Shown here piece by piece: positions 24,341-33,298 of a stretch of DNA of 42,735 nucleotides (the stretch's first letter is position 1; each line of letters opens with the position of its first letter). Origin of the DNA: Verrucomicrobia bacterium LW23 (GTDB taxonomy: Bacteria > Verrucomicrobiota > Verrucomicrobiia > Methylacidiphilales > UBA1321); NCBI GenBank assembly GCA_003054695.1, contig QAZA01000018.1, positions 1 to 42,735 of the forward strand, given 5' to 3'. The notes beneath the pieces are model-generated. The model had not been told where the DNA came from and made no database searches. It saw nothing but the letters and a program-made list of their open reading frames with translations. The position numbers were made by a program, and so were the translations under genes.

Positions 24341-26434
24341 TTACAGTCTGGGATCATAAACCAGCAGCCGCAGGCCGTTCAGTACCACCACCACCGTGCT
24401 CCCCTCATGCGCAAGGACGCCCAGCGTGAGCGGAATTTGCCAGCCCATCATTGACGCCACGAGTACCAAAATGACCAGCATGCTAAACGCAAGGTTTTGA
24501 TACACAATCATCTGCGCCTTGCGACTGAGCGCCAGCGCAAACGCCAGCTGCCGCAACTGGTCGCTCATCAGCACCACATCGGCCGTCTCCATCGCCACAT
24601 CGCTGCCGGCGCCACCCATGGCGATACCGATGTGCGCCGTGGCCAGCGCGGGCGCGTCATTCACGCCGTCGCCAATCATCGCGGCGCGGCCTTCTCCTTG
24701 TAACTCTTTGACAATTCGCACTTTATCGGCGGGCATCAGCTCGGCGTGAAACGCGTCCACCCCCACCTGCGCGGCAATCCCGCCGGCGGCGCGCCGATTG
24801 TCGCCGGTCAGCATCACCACCTTTTTGACGCCCGCGGCTTTGATTTTGCGTAAACTTTCGGCCGCATCGCTGCGCAGTGTATCTGCAATCGCCACAATGC
24901 CAAGCAGTTGTGTCTCTGTGCCGGAGATGGCCCGTGCCGCAATCACGGCCGTTTTGCCGCGCTCCTCAAAGCCCGCCAGCACGGCGGTAGCCGCTTCGTC
25001 GAGCTTGCCGCCCAGCTGCGCAAAGTAGGTGGGGCTGCCTACGGCGATCTCCTGCCCATCTACCGTCGCCGCGGCGCCCCGGCCGGATGTGGACTGAAAC
25101 GCGGCCGCCTCCGGGACGGCCAGGTTCAGTCGTTTGGCCTCGGCCACAATGGCCCGGGCCAGCGGGTGCTCGGACTTCGCCTCGACGGACGCCACGCGTG
25201 CAAGCAGTTGCTGTGCAGGGTCTTCTGCGCCAAGCTTGTCGATGGTGAGCGCGCCGCCCTGGGGCGTCCACAGGTCCGTAACGCGTGGTTTTCCCTCGGT
25301 GAGTGTGCCCGTTTTGTCAAAGGCAACGATGGTGATTTCCGCCATCCGCTCCAGATGCACGCCGCCTTTAAACAGCACGCCGCGGCGCGCCGCCCCGCCG
25401 ATGGCCGAGAGAATGCTGGCCGGCGTGCTGATGACAAGCGCGCAAGGCGACGCAACGACAAGCAGGGTAATGGCGCGGTAGACGGCCGCTGACACGGGCT
25501 CCGCCCACAGGCCCCAGCCCACCGCAAACACCGTAACACACGTCGCGATAACGCCTAACGCATAATATTGCTCCGCCACATCCAGAAAGCGTTGCGTCTG
25601 CGCCTTCTCGCTGCGCGCGTTCTCCACCATGCTTACCATGCGGGAGAGCGTGGAGTCGCGAGAGAGCCTGGTTACGCGGACATCCAGGGCGCCGGTTTGG
25701 TTGATGGTGCCCGCGAAGACGTTGTCGCCCACTACTTTACGCACGGGCATGCTCTCGCCCGTCAGCGTCGCCTGGTCCAGGCTGCTTTCGCCTTCGACAA
25801 TTTCGCCATCCAGCGGGACGGTGCTGCCGGGGCGCAGCAAAATAATGTCGCCTACCGCAACTTCTTCCACCGGAGTGGCTTGCGTGCCGCCGCCGGGCAG
25901 TTTGCGCAGCGCTTCATCGGGGCGCAGCTTCATGAGCGACTGGATGGCGCTGCGGGTCCGCTGCATGGCGTAATTCTGTAGCAAGTGGCTCAGGGAGAAG
26001 AGGAAGAGAAGCATGCCGCCCTCAAACGGCTTGCCCAGGGCGGCCGCGCCAAAGGCGGCCATCACCATCAGCATGTCGACATCGATTTTGCCTTTAAGCA
26101 GGGCCCGGAAGCCCATTTCCAGCCCATGCAGGCCGCCGGCTGCGTAGGCGCCCAGGTAACACAGATACCAGGGCAGCGAGAACTCCGTAAACGCGCAGCC
26201 GGCAAGCGTAAATAGCAGAGTCACAACGGTTAAGATTGCGTCCTTTTTGTTGTGATCCTCCAGCCCGCCCTCGCCGTGATCATGGCCGTGGCCGTCATCG
26301 TGGCTATGGCCAGGCCCATGGTCGTGCCTGGCTGTGCCGGCGGCTTTGGGTGCAACGTGCGGATGCTCAGCATGATGCGAATGCTCGCCGTCGCCGTGCG
26401 TGTGGTCCTGACCGTGGCCGTGGTCGGTGCTCAT
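24341..26434 (-). CDS. Metal-transporting P-type ATPase, P1B-4-like
   Basis: A 697-residue heavy-metal P-type ATPase. The phosphorylation motif is DKTGTLTEGKPRV (Asp373), with TGES in the actuator domain and MIGDGVNDAPALA in the hinge. The transmembrane metal site is Ser329-Pro-Cys331, not the Cys-Pro-Cys of copper and zinc pumps, and a late helix carries HEGST (676-680). SPC plus HEGxT is the pattern of P1B-4 pumps, which export cobalt, nickel, iron or zinc depending on the member. There is no N-terminal HMA domain; instead residues 1-61 contain 17 histidines in HGH/HDH runs, a likely cytoplasmic metal sensor or buffer. No metal-responsive regulator gene is adjacent. Confidence 0.93.
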   Translation of the reverse strand: MSTDHGHGQDHTHGDGEHSHHAEHPHVAPKAAGTARHDHGPGHSHDDGHGHDHGEGGLEDHNKKDAILTVVTLLFTLAGCAFTEFSLPWYLCYLGAYAAGGLHGLEMGFRALLKGKIDVDMLMVMAAFGAAALGKPFEGGMLLFLFSLSHLLQNYAMQRTRSAIQSLMKLRPDEALRKLPGGGTQATPVEEVAVGDIILLRPGSTVPLDGEIVEGESSLDQATLTGESMPVRKVVGDNVFAGTINQTGALDVRVTRLSRDSTLSRMVSMVENARSEKAQTQRFLDVAEQYYALGVIATCVTVFAVGWGLWAEPVSAAVYRAITLLVVASPCALVISTPASILSAIGGAARRGVLFKGGVHLERMAEITIVAFDKTGTLTEGKPRVTDLWTPQGGALTIDKLGAEDPAQQLLARVASVEAKSEHPLARAIVAEAKRLNLAVPEAAAFQSTSGRGAAATVDGQEIAVGSPTYFAQLGGKLDEAATAVLAGFEERGKTAVIAARAISGTETQLLGIVAIADTLRSDAAESLRKIKAAGVKKVVMLTGDNRRAAGGIAAQVGVDAFHAELMPADKVRIVKELQGEGRAAMIGDGVNDAPALATAHIGIAMGGAGSDVAMETADVVLMSDQLRQLAFALALSRKAQMIVYQNLAFSMLVILVLVASMMGWQIPLTLGVLAHEGSTVVVVLNGLRLLVYDPRL

Positions 26435-26511
26435 GCCGTAACTGTGCGCGGGGGCGCCCCGGCCGTCCAGCGTTGCTTTGCAAAAAGGCGGTTTCGCTGG
26501 TCAGGCCCGGC

Positions 26512-29451
26512 TCATTCCCCGCGCAGCACGGCAAGGGGCGGCTGGCTTAGCACGCCGCGGTTCATCAGCAGGCCGGTAGCGATGGTGATGAGGGGGAGGC
26601 CGAGCATGGCGGCCAGCACGGGCATCACCGGCGGGGTAAAGGATGTCTGAAAGAGGTAAGTGCTTAAGGCCCAGGCTGCTGCGATGGCCAGCAAGGAGCC
26701 GGTGATGGCCGCCAGCAGGCCCAGAGCGGCGTACTCCACCAGCAAAATGCGCAGCACCTGCCGGCGCGAGGCGCCGAGGGTGCGCAGCAACACGCTCTCC
26801 TGCATGCGCTGGTAGCGCCCGGTGGCCAGCGAGGCGAGCAGCACCAGGATGCCGGTCAGCACCGTAAACATGGCCATAAAGCGGATGACGAAGGAGATCT
26901 TGCCCAGGATGGCGTCGAGCGTCTGCACCACCAGGGTCATGTCCACCGTGCTGACGCTGGGGAACGCTTTGATCATCGCCCTTTGCATGCGCGCCGAGGC
27001 GGCGGAGTCCGACACGCGGGTGACCAGCACGTGCATGGCGGGTGCGGCCTCCAGGGCGCCGCGGGGAAAGAGCACAAAGAAGTTGGGCTGCACGCGGCGC
27101 CAGTTCACCTCGCGCAGGCTGGCAATGCGCGTTTTGACGGGCAGGCCCTGCACGTCAAACACCAGCTCGTCGCCCACGCCTACTTTCAGGTCGCCGGCCA
27201 CGCTTTTTTCCATGCTGATGGGGATGATCGCCGTGGCCAGGTCGATTTCAACCGCTGGTGCAGGGGCGGCGGCTCCCGGCGCCGGCTCGGTGCCGGGCAT
27301 CCAGCCTATCCACTTGCCTTCCACCACTTTCTCGCTGTCGCGCATGGTGGCGGTGTAGCTGCTGCGGTACTCGCGGCGCATGGCCCAGGCGGAGGGGCGC
27401 AGGCTGGCCGCAAACGCCTCTGGAGCGGCGTTGCGCGAGGGGGTGCCGCCGCGCTCCATCTCCGGCGCCGGGGCGTCGGCGCCGGATACGGCCGAGTTGC
27501 TGGAAGGAGTTGTGGCTGCAAGATTTGTGGGGGAGGGGGAGGCAACCTCCGGGGCCGCATTCTTCGCCTTTCCCGCCTGCTCCTTCGCGCGCGCCTCCGC
27601 CCGCTCGCGATCGCGCGCGCGGCGTTCTTCGGCCAGGATATCCTCCACCGTGCGGCCTTTGATTTCCCGGATGCGCATGTTGATGATCGGCGCTTCGTCC
27701 AGCACGGGCAGCTTCTGCTCGCGAAGCAGCGCTTTGACGCCGTCGACCTGATCATTGCCGATGCCGTACATGATGGCATTGGGCCGGCCGCTGTCACCCT
27801 CCGGCAACAGCTCCGTAAGCAACGTCTGCTGAACGAGATAGAGCGTGAGCATGAGAAATGTGCCCAGCCCCAGCGAGAGAAGCAGCAGCAAGGTGCGATT
27901 ACCCGGGCGATACAGGCTGGCCAGCCCCTGCCGTGCCGCAAACGGCAGGCCTAGCAGTGGTAACGTCTTGCGCACCACAAACATAAGCAGCCAGCCGCAC
28001 AGTGTCAGCACCAAAAAGGCCGCCGCCAGGCCGCCCGCAAAGCCCCAGCCCAACCGCACGTTCGGCGTCTGGGACAGCGAAAACCAGACGACCCCGGCCG
28101 CGATAAGTGCGCATACCGCGGCCTGCCAGGGGTCAATGCGGCTTCGGCGCGGCTCGTAGGAGGAGCGGATGGCGGCCAGGGGCGAGACGCGTCGCACGGC
28201 CAGCAGAGGCAGCAGCGTAAAGGCCACGCAGATGAAAAAGCCGATCCCCATCGCCTTGCCCAGCGCGGCCCAGGAGACGCGGAACTGGAACTCGAGCGGC
28301 AGGAAATCGGCCAGCACGCCTGGCAGAAGTGCCTGCACGGCAAGACCTAATGCCGCGCCTGCCAGCGCCCCGGCCAGCCCCAGGGCCATGCCTTGCAGCA
28401 GGTAGATCGCGAATGTCTGGCCGATGCTGCAGCCCAGGCAGCGCAGCACGGCCACGGAGGCCAGCTTCTCCCGCACATGCGTGTGCACCGCACTGGCCAC
28501 GCCTACGCCGCCCAGCAGTAAAGCGATGAATCCCACCAGGTTAAGGAAGTGCTGGAGATTGGTGAGCGCCCGGGTGAAATCCTTTTTGCGCTCCTCCACC
28601 GTATCCGCGCCCAGGCGAAGCTCCGCCAGTTGCGGGCGCAGGATGCGCACGAGCTGGGGCACCCGCACGGAGCCGTCGGCGTTCACGATAGAGTCCCTGC
28701 TGCCGGGGGCCGGCGCCTTCAGCTCCTCCGCCGCGGGCGCGGGCATGCCGGGTTTGGCGGAGCGTGTGACATTCGGCGTCGCCGTGTCGGGGCCGAAGCG
28801 GAAGTAGATGCGATACGTGGCGAGGCTGCCGGGGCGGAGCAGACCCGAGGCGTTGAGCTCGGCCATTGGCAGGTAAACGCGTGGGGCGAAGGTGCCGAGC
28901 AGCACGGTTTCGCCCGGCACGCGCAGCACCTGGCCCAGCACCTTCAGGTCGCGGCCGCCAACGCGGATATCGTCCCCGGGCGTTACCTGAAACTGGGTCA
29001 TCAGCGATTCCTCGATGACGGCGCTGGGCCGGTTGCGGAAATCGACGCCTGCGGCGGCGGGCTGCGTTTCGAGCTGGCCGTAGAAGGGAAAGCGCCCTTG
29101 CAGGCCGCGCACCAGGGCCAGTCGCGTGTCGTCGGTGCGGGGAAAATGCACCATGGTAAAGGTGGAGACCTCGCGCGCCTGCTCGCCGCCAATGCTGCGG
29201 AAGAGTTTTTCCGCCTCCTCGGAAAAGGGCGTTTGCGAGGTGAGCACCAGGTCGGCGCCCAGGAGTGATTTGGCCTGCTCCTCCACAGCGCGCTCCAGGT
29301 TGTGGCCCAGGGAGCCGATGGCGGCCAGCGCGGCCACGCCCAGCACGATGGAGCACGAGTAAAGGAGCAGCTTGCGCCGCGACGTCCGTGAGTCGCGCCA
29401 CGCCATCCGCCACGTCCATGCCGAGAAAAGCGCGCGCAAAAAGGCGATCAT
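26512..29451 (-). CDS. YbbP-like FtsX-family ABC permease
   Basis: A large permease of 979 residues with two FtsX-type units, similar to YbbP. The opening TWRMAWRDSRTSRRKLLLYS and the first helix (about 31-50) are followed by a periplasmic domain (ADLVLTSQTPF, GDDIRVGGRDLKVLG). A helical bundle lies at about 310-540, then a second periplasmic part and a C-terminal trio of helices (FVIRFMAMFTVLTGILVLLA; LRTLGASRRQVLRILLVEY; VMPVLAAMLGLPLITIATGL). An Ala/Pro/charged insert (about 600-690, starting AEERRARDRERAEARAKEQ) breaks the second periplasmic part. Permeases of this type normally act with an adjacent YbbA/LolD-type ATPase, perhaps to extract lipid or exported substrates, but no such ATPase gene is in the window. 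The start ATG is supported by the conserved opening. Confidence 0.88.
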   Translation of the reverse strand: MIAFLRALFSAWTWRMAWRDSRTSRRKLLLYSCSIVLGVAALAAIGSLGHNLERAVEEQAKSLLGADLVLTSQTPFSEEAEKLFRSIGGEQAREVSTFTMVHFPRTDDTRLALVRGLQGRFPFYGQLETQPAAAGVDFRNRPSAVIEESLMTQFQVTPGDDIRVGGRDLKVLGQVLRVPGETVLLGTFAPRVYLPMAELNASGLLRPGSLATYRIYFRFGPDTATPNVTRSAKPGMPAPAAEELKAPAPGSRDSIVNADGSVRVPQLVRILRPQLAELRLGADTVEERKKDFTRALTNLQHFLNLVGFIALLLGGVGVASAVHTHVREKLASVAVLRCLGCSIGQTFAIYLLQGMALGLAGALAGAALGLAVQALLPGVLADFLPLEFQFRVSWAALGKAMGIGFFICVAFTLLPLLAVRRVSPLAAIRSSYEPRRSRIDPWQAAVCALIAAGVVWFSLSQTPNVRLGWGFAGGLAAAFLVLTLCGWLLMFVVRKTLPLLGLPFAARQGLASLYRPGNRTLLLLLSLGLGTFLMLTLYLVQQTLLTELLPEGDSGRPNAIMYGIGNDQVDGVKALLREQKLPVLDEAPIINMRIREIKGRTVEDILAEERRARDRERAEARAKEQAGKAKNAAPEVASPSPTNLAATTPSSNSAVSGADAPAPEMERGGTPSRNAAPEAFAASLRPSAWAMRREYRSSYTATMRDSEKVVEGKWIGWMPGTEPAPGAAAPAPAVEIDLATAIIPISMEKSVAGDLKVGVGDELVFDVQGLPVKTRIASLREVNWRRVQPNFFVLFPRGALEAAPAMHVLVTRVSDSAASARMQRAMIKAFPSVSTVDMTLVVQTLDAILGKISFVIRFMAMFTVLTGILVLLASLATGRYQRMQESVLLRTLGASRRQVLRILLVEYAALGLLAAITGSLLAIAAAWALSTYLFQTSFTPPVMPVLAAMLGLPLITIATGLLMNRGVLSQPPLAVLRGE

Positions 29452-29613
29452 TGCCGCACAACATAGCAGAAATCGGGGCGCTGGCCAGAAGTGGGTATTT
29501 CCAGGGAAGCTTGAGGAGAGCGGGGTCTGGAGAGGAGGGGGGAGGTTAACTACGGAAAACAGGCAAGGGCGGGAACCAGAACTCAGGGGGACGAAAAAAG
29601 GGGGGGCGCGTCA

Positions 29614-30198
29614 TCAGTTGAACATGGCGTCCTGCCGCATCCACTTGTCAGTGCGCTCTTTAATCTCCCACTCCATCTCGGGCACGAGATCGAGCATTTT
29701 GAGCGCTTCGCGAAACATCTCGATCCGGCCTGAGCCCGATCGGGTGCCGGAGCCGTCGGAAAACGCAATGCCTGCCGCGGTGGAGCCGTCCTTTCTCACG
29801 CTCCAGGAGAAGGTCACTTCTGCTGAGGTGTAACCCTCGCCAATCTTGATATTGGGCAATTTTTTAGAGAAGGGCTCCGCCTTGATGCTGCCGGCAATCC
29901 CCTTCCACTGATCGGCTTTGTCCAGCGCCGCCTCCAGCTTCTGGCGGTCGCCCGGTAAGATAGCCAGTTCGAAGTCCGAGTCTTTCTGGCCTTCCGGAAA
30001 GTGCCTGATCGTCAGGCGCCCCTGCCTAAGCACAATAGACCACTCGCCGCGCTTCCGCTCAGCGCCAAAAGTAGGCGGCTCAGGCGCGGCGGCGGCAGGC
30101 GTGAGCGTGGAGATCAGCAACAACAGCGCGGCAAGCCCGGCAAACAGCGGCAGCGCGCGCGCAAGGGTAAGCATGGGGAGGGAGGTAGAGGAGCGCAT
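29614..30198 (-). CDS. Exported protein of unknown function
   Basis: I do not recognise this family. From the ATG at 30198 it is 194 residues with a signal peptide (MRSSTSLPMLTLARALPLFA, then AALLLLISTLTPAAAA) and a mature domain of about 160 residues of mixed alpha/beta sequence (GEWSIVLRQGRLTIRHFPEG, FELAILPGDRQKLEAALDKA, SAEVTFSWSVRKDGSTAAGI). The C-terminus is helical and charged. The frame is open to 30270; an ATG at 30174 would also leave a usable signal peptide. It is likely periplasmic or surface attached. The neighbours do not indicate a role. Confidence 0.7.
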   Translation of the reverse strand: MRSSTSLPMLTLARALPLFAGLAALLLLISTLTPAAAAPEPPTFGAERKRGEWSIVLRQGRLTIRHFPEGQKDSDFELAILPGDRQKLEAALDKADQWKGIAGSIKAEPFSKKLPNIKIGEGYTSAEVTFSWSVRKDGSTAAGIAFSDGSGTRSGSGRIEMFREALKMLDLVPEMEWEIKERTDKWMRQDAMFN

Positions 30199-30614
30199 AT
30201 CGGGAAAGGGACGGCAGGGAGTTTTGCAGACGAAAGCGACACGCCGCGGCAACTGCAATAGGACTTGCATGCTACCATGGCTACCCCTCTCTGACGATAG
30301 CGCGGGCCGTGTGATTCACAAAACATGGCCGCCACGGCGATTTCAAGCCGCCGGCGGAGAAGCGGACGATCACGTTTGCTACCGATGAGGAAGTAGACGC
30401 GGCCCGTGCACGGACAAACGCACGACATTCGGAGCTGTTTCGCGCGCTCGCCAAATAGGTTGTCGCAATGCGGGAACCCAGGTTTTTTGAGTAAGGCGCA
30501 TATCCTTGCAATTGCAGCCTCATCTGAGCAAGTGCTGGAAGATCCCCGCCCAGGCACAACGCCGCCTTTGCCGCCCGGAGGATTTGCTCGACATGCTCAC
30601 TCCCGGGCTTTGCG
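30199..30614. other. Non-coding gap with a possible gene relic
   Basis: It lies between the exported-protein gene and the AAA ATPase gene, both on the minus strand. Apart from a short protein-like plus-strand reading without a start codon (30315-30458, listed separately) I see no gene, tRNA or clear hairpin. Part of the promoter of the exported protein gene should be here. Confidence 0.4.
30315..30458 (+). pseudogene. Possible C-terminal relic of a small gene
   Basis: The plus frame ending at the TAG at 30456-30458 reads KRTITFATDEEVDAARARTN then ARHSELFRALAK, which has the composition and length of the C-terminus of a small antitoxin-like protein. The frame opens after a TGA at 30312-30314 and has no ATG, GTG or TTG start within it, so if it was once a gene it has lost its 5' part. 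The evidence is only sequence texture. Confidence 0.3.
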
Positions 30615-31853
30615 TTACTTCTTTGCCCCCAGCTTCTCCCAGAGCTGGCGGGTGGCGGCGGTGAGGGCTTCGCGGTGTTCGGGGTCCTGCACCCACTGGC
30701 AGCGGCCGTCGAGGATGCTGAGGCGATCGCGGAGGTAGGCGGCTTCGCCGGCGGACTCGGCCTGGGTGGCGGCGGGGCCGGCGGCGAGCTGGGTCCAGCG
30801 GTCGTGCAGCTTCTGGATATCTTGCGCAAGCGCTTCGGCGTCAGGGGTTTCCTGCGTAAAGGCGCGGGGGTGGTCGCCGTCGGCGGCGGGCTCCTGGGCA
30901 ATGGCTTTTTGCACCAGGCTTCGCAGCACTTCCTGCTGCTCTTCGGTGTCCCAGATGTTTTGCAGCATCCACATATCCGACAGACGCGCCTGCCGGCGGC
31001 CGCAGAGCAGGGCGCTGGCGGCGATGAGGCGCTGGAGCTTGACGGCGCGGCGATCCGACACCGGCAACCCGCTGTAGCGGATGCGGTGCACCAGCTCCAC
31101 GTATGCGGCCCGTACGGGCGCTAAATCGATGGCGGGCAACGCGTTGCGCAAATCCCGCACGGCGTCGAAGGTGGGGCGCGAGCCGGGCGCGTGGCCGTTG
31201 GCGGCGTGCGGCGCGTTGGCGTTTGGCGACGGACGCGCCTCCAGGCTCCAGCCGCTTTCCAGCACTTGCGTCAGTTGCTCAATGGCTACGTTGCCGCAGT
31301 GCACGCGCAGCAAAAAGCGGTCGAAAAGGGCGCGCAGGGCTTCCTCCTGGGGCAGGTGGTTGCTGGCGGCGACGAACATGAGGCTGCGCAGGTGCAGCGT
31401 CTCGCGTCCGCGACGTAACACCTTCTCGTTCAATGATGTAAGCAGACTGTTGAGGATGGCGCTGTTGGCGTTCAGCAGCTCGTCCAGAAAGACGAGCGAG
31501 GCCTCCGGCAGCATCCCTTCGGTATTCGTCACCAGCTCGCCGTCGCGCAGGCGGCGGATGTCGAAGGGGCCGAACAGTTCGTTGGGCTCCGTAAAGCGGG
31601 TAAGGAGGTAGGAGAAGGTGGTGCCTTCCAGCCGCTGGCCCAGATCGTGCACCAGGGCGCTTTTGGCGGTGCCGGGGGGGCCCAGGATAAACAGGTTTTC
31701 GCCGGCCACCAGGCACAGGCCCAGCAGGTCGATGATTTCCTCTTTGCCGATAAACACGGCTTTCATCGGTTCCAGCACTTCGGCGCGCAGGCGCTCGCCA
31801 AAGGCCAGGTGGTCGGGGGCCAGGATGGGGCGGGGGTGAGTCACGTAGGTCAA
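30615..31853 (-). CDS. MoxR/RavA-type AAA ATPase
   Basis: An AAA+ ATPase of 412 residues of the MoxR superfamily, chaperone-like ATPases that help mature or assemble other protein complexes. Walker A is GPPGTAKS (58-65), Walker B is VFLDE (121-125), sensor 1 is FVAASNHLP and the arginine-finger region is RALFDRFLLRVHC. The middle and C-terminal parts (about 270-412) resemble the RavA-like lid and a helical tail. RavA and MoxR genes usually sit next to a von Willebrand factor A gene; none is present here. Instead it starts 12 bases after the stop of the MEMO-family gene and is probably cotranscribed with it. Confidence 0.9.
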   Translation of the reverse strand: MTYVTHPRPILAPDHLAFGERLRAEVLEPMKAVFIGKEEIIDLLGLCLVAGENLFILGPPGTAKSALVHDLGQRLEGTTFSYLLTRFTEPNELFGPFDIRRLRDGELVTNTEGMLPEASLVFLDELLNANSAILNSLLTSLNEKVLRRGRETLHLRSLMFVAASNHLPQEEALRALFDRFLLRVHCGNVAIEQLTQVLESGWSLEARPSPNANAPHAANGHAPGSRPTFDAVRDLRNALPAIDLAPVRAAYVELVHRIRYSGLPVSDRRAVKLQRLIAASALLCGRRQARLSDMWMLQNIWDTEEQQEVLRSLVQKAIAQEPAADGDHPRAFTQETPDAEALAQDIQKLHDRWTQLAAGPAATQAESAGEAAYLRDRLSILDGRCQWVQDPEHREALTAATRQLWEKLGAKK

Positions 31854-31865
31854 CGGATACCGGAA

Positions 31866-33062
31866 TCAGCGGGCGTCCGCAAGCTCAAGCCATCCGCTGC
31901 TAAAGCTTACGGCGGAGGCGTCGCGGGGGTCGAAACTGGCGCGCCAGCAAGCGGGGTGATAGCGCAGCTTGTCGCCGAACATAAAGAGCAGCAACGACAT
32001 AGCGCCGACGCCGTCAAAGTAGCGCTCGTTGCAGTCGCGCGCGAGAAAGCGGAAAAACGCGGGGAAATCGGCGGCGGAGAAATGCCCCCACAACTCTTCC
32101 TCCCACTCTTTGGTATCCGCAAGTACCTCCTGCGTAACAAGATAGTCGTGATCAAAGCGCGGCCCCTGGTGGCAGCCGTCGATGGAGGTAATGATATGGA
32201 CGCGCTCGCCGCGCGCCGCGGCGGTGTCCAGGTAGCCGCGCAGCGCCCGCGCCAGGGCGCCCAGCAGTGTGCGCGGGCCGGGTGCTTTGCCGCTGCGCAG
32301 CTCGCGATGCAGCCCGCCGCAGAGGATGGGGATGAAGGTGAAGGGTGGGTGAGGGGAGGGGGGCGGGTCGGGCTTTTCCGGCGACTCGGCGGTGGGGGCT
32401 GACCCCGCTTGCACCGTTGCCGCGGCCTTTTTGCCGCGCTTTCTGGTTTTAGTCTCCGTCACTGGCAGCGGCGGGGCGGAGGCGCACGCACCAAGCGCGC
32501 GCATGGCTTGCAGGCAAATCAGGGGGAACTCGATGGAGTGCTCGCGCGCGTGTGCTTGCGTATCCATCAGCAGCTCAGCGGCTTGTGGGGTTTCCAGCGC
32601 CACAGCTTCCACAATCTCCTTAACCGCCGCCACGTTGCAGGGGATGTGGCCCAGCGGCGTCTCGTAACCAAACACGTCCATGCTCCACTCCACCATCGCG
32701 TGGTGGCCCACGCCGAGGATCAGGTACGTATCGGCCGGCGGCTGGGTGCGCAGCGTGTCGAACGCGTGGCTGTATGCGTCCGCCGCCACGCGGAGATCGA
32801 TGTGCGGGGCGATGACGCCGAGGTAGTGGGTGGCGGCGGGGGCGGGGGCGCCCGATTCCTTCGCCGCAGCCCCCCAGATTGCGCCGCCAGGCGCGTCCCA
32901 AAAGCGGCGCACGTACTGCACAAGCTTTTGCGCATCAGCAGGATAGCACACGCCGGCCAGCGTGGCGGGGCGCTGCAGATTCAGTTCGCGTGTCGGCGGG
33001 CGCATAAAGGGCGGGCGCCGGGCAGAAACCGTGCGTCCGCGCGCCGATGATGGCAATTGCAC
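31866..33062 (-). CDS. MEMO-family protein (AmmeMemoRadiSam system protein B)
   Basis: A protein of 398 residues with the MEMO1-type fold related to non-heme iron dioxygenases. Visible family segments are RPATLAGVCYPAD, GVIAPHIDL (His87), LILGVGHHAMVEWS (His120/121), AREHSIEFPL (His175) and FIPILCGG (Cys248). The usual AmmeMemoRadiSam partners (an AMMECR1 protein and a radical SAM enzyme) are absent; the tight partner here is a MoxR-type ATPase. About 45 low-complexity residues (196-240, Lys-rich then Ser/Pro-rich) are inserted between the domain halves. The chemistry of the bacterial family is not established. Confidence 0.88.
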   Translation of the reverse strand: MQLPSSARGRTVSARRPPFMRPPTRELNLQRPATLAGVCYPADAQKLVQYVRRFWDAPGGAIWGAAAKESGAPAPAATHYLGVIAPHIDLRVAADAYSHAFDTLRTQPPADTYLILGVGHHAMVEWSMDVFGYETPLGHIPCNVAAVKEIVEAVALETPQAAELLMDTQAHAREHSIEFPLICLQAMRALGACASAPPLPVTETKTRKRGKKAAATVQAGSAPTAESPEKPDPPPSPHPPFTFIPILCGGLHRELRSGKAPGPRTLLGALARALRGYLDTAAARGERVHIITSIDGCHQGPRFDHDYLVTQEVLADTKEWEEELWGHFSAADFPAFFRFLARDCNERYFDGVGAMSLLLFMFGDKLRYHPACWRASFDPRDASAVSFSSGWLELADAR

Positions 33063-33156
33063 GGCGTTTTGGCCAGCAAAATGCGATCGGAACGAGGTGC
33101 TGTGTCCCTCCAGGATGCGTCAGATTTCGACGCATTCTATTCCCTGTCCCCTCCGT

Positions 33157-33262
33157 AAACTTGGTGTCTTGGTGACTTGGTGGTTAGAATTCCTTCGCGG
33201 ATATCATGGGACAGGAGCGGAACGAAGCAGATAAACCACCAAGACACAAAGACACCAAGTTT
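33157..33262. repeat. 29-bp inverted repeat of the CCACCAAGACACCAAG type
   Basis: AAACTTGGTGTCTTGGTGAC with its following bases (33157-33185) and the arm at 33234-33262 are reverse complements at 27 of 29 positions, with a 48-nt spacer. The arms are built from an ACCAAG-type repeat of about 9 bases. Similar ACCAAGACACCAAG sequences occur in many environmental bacteria, to my knowledge in non-coding DNA. It lies between the MEMO gene start and the stop of the GGDEF-EAL gene. Confidence 0.8.
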
Positions 33263-33298
33263 TGGAAGGTGGGAGGTCCTGCTCAACAGCCCCAGCTC

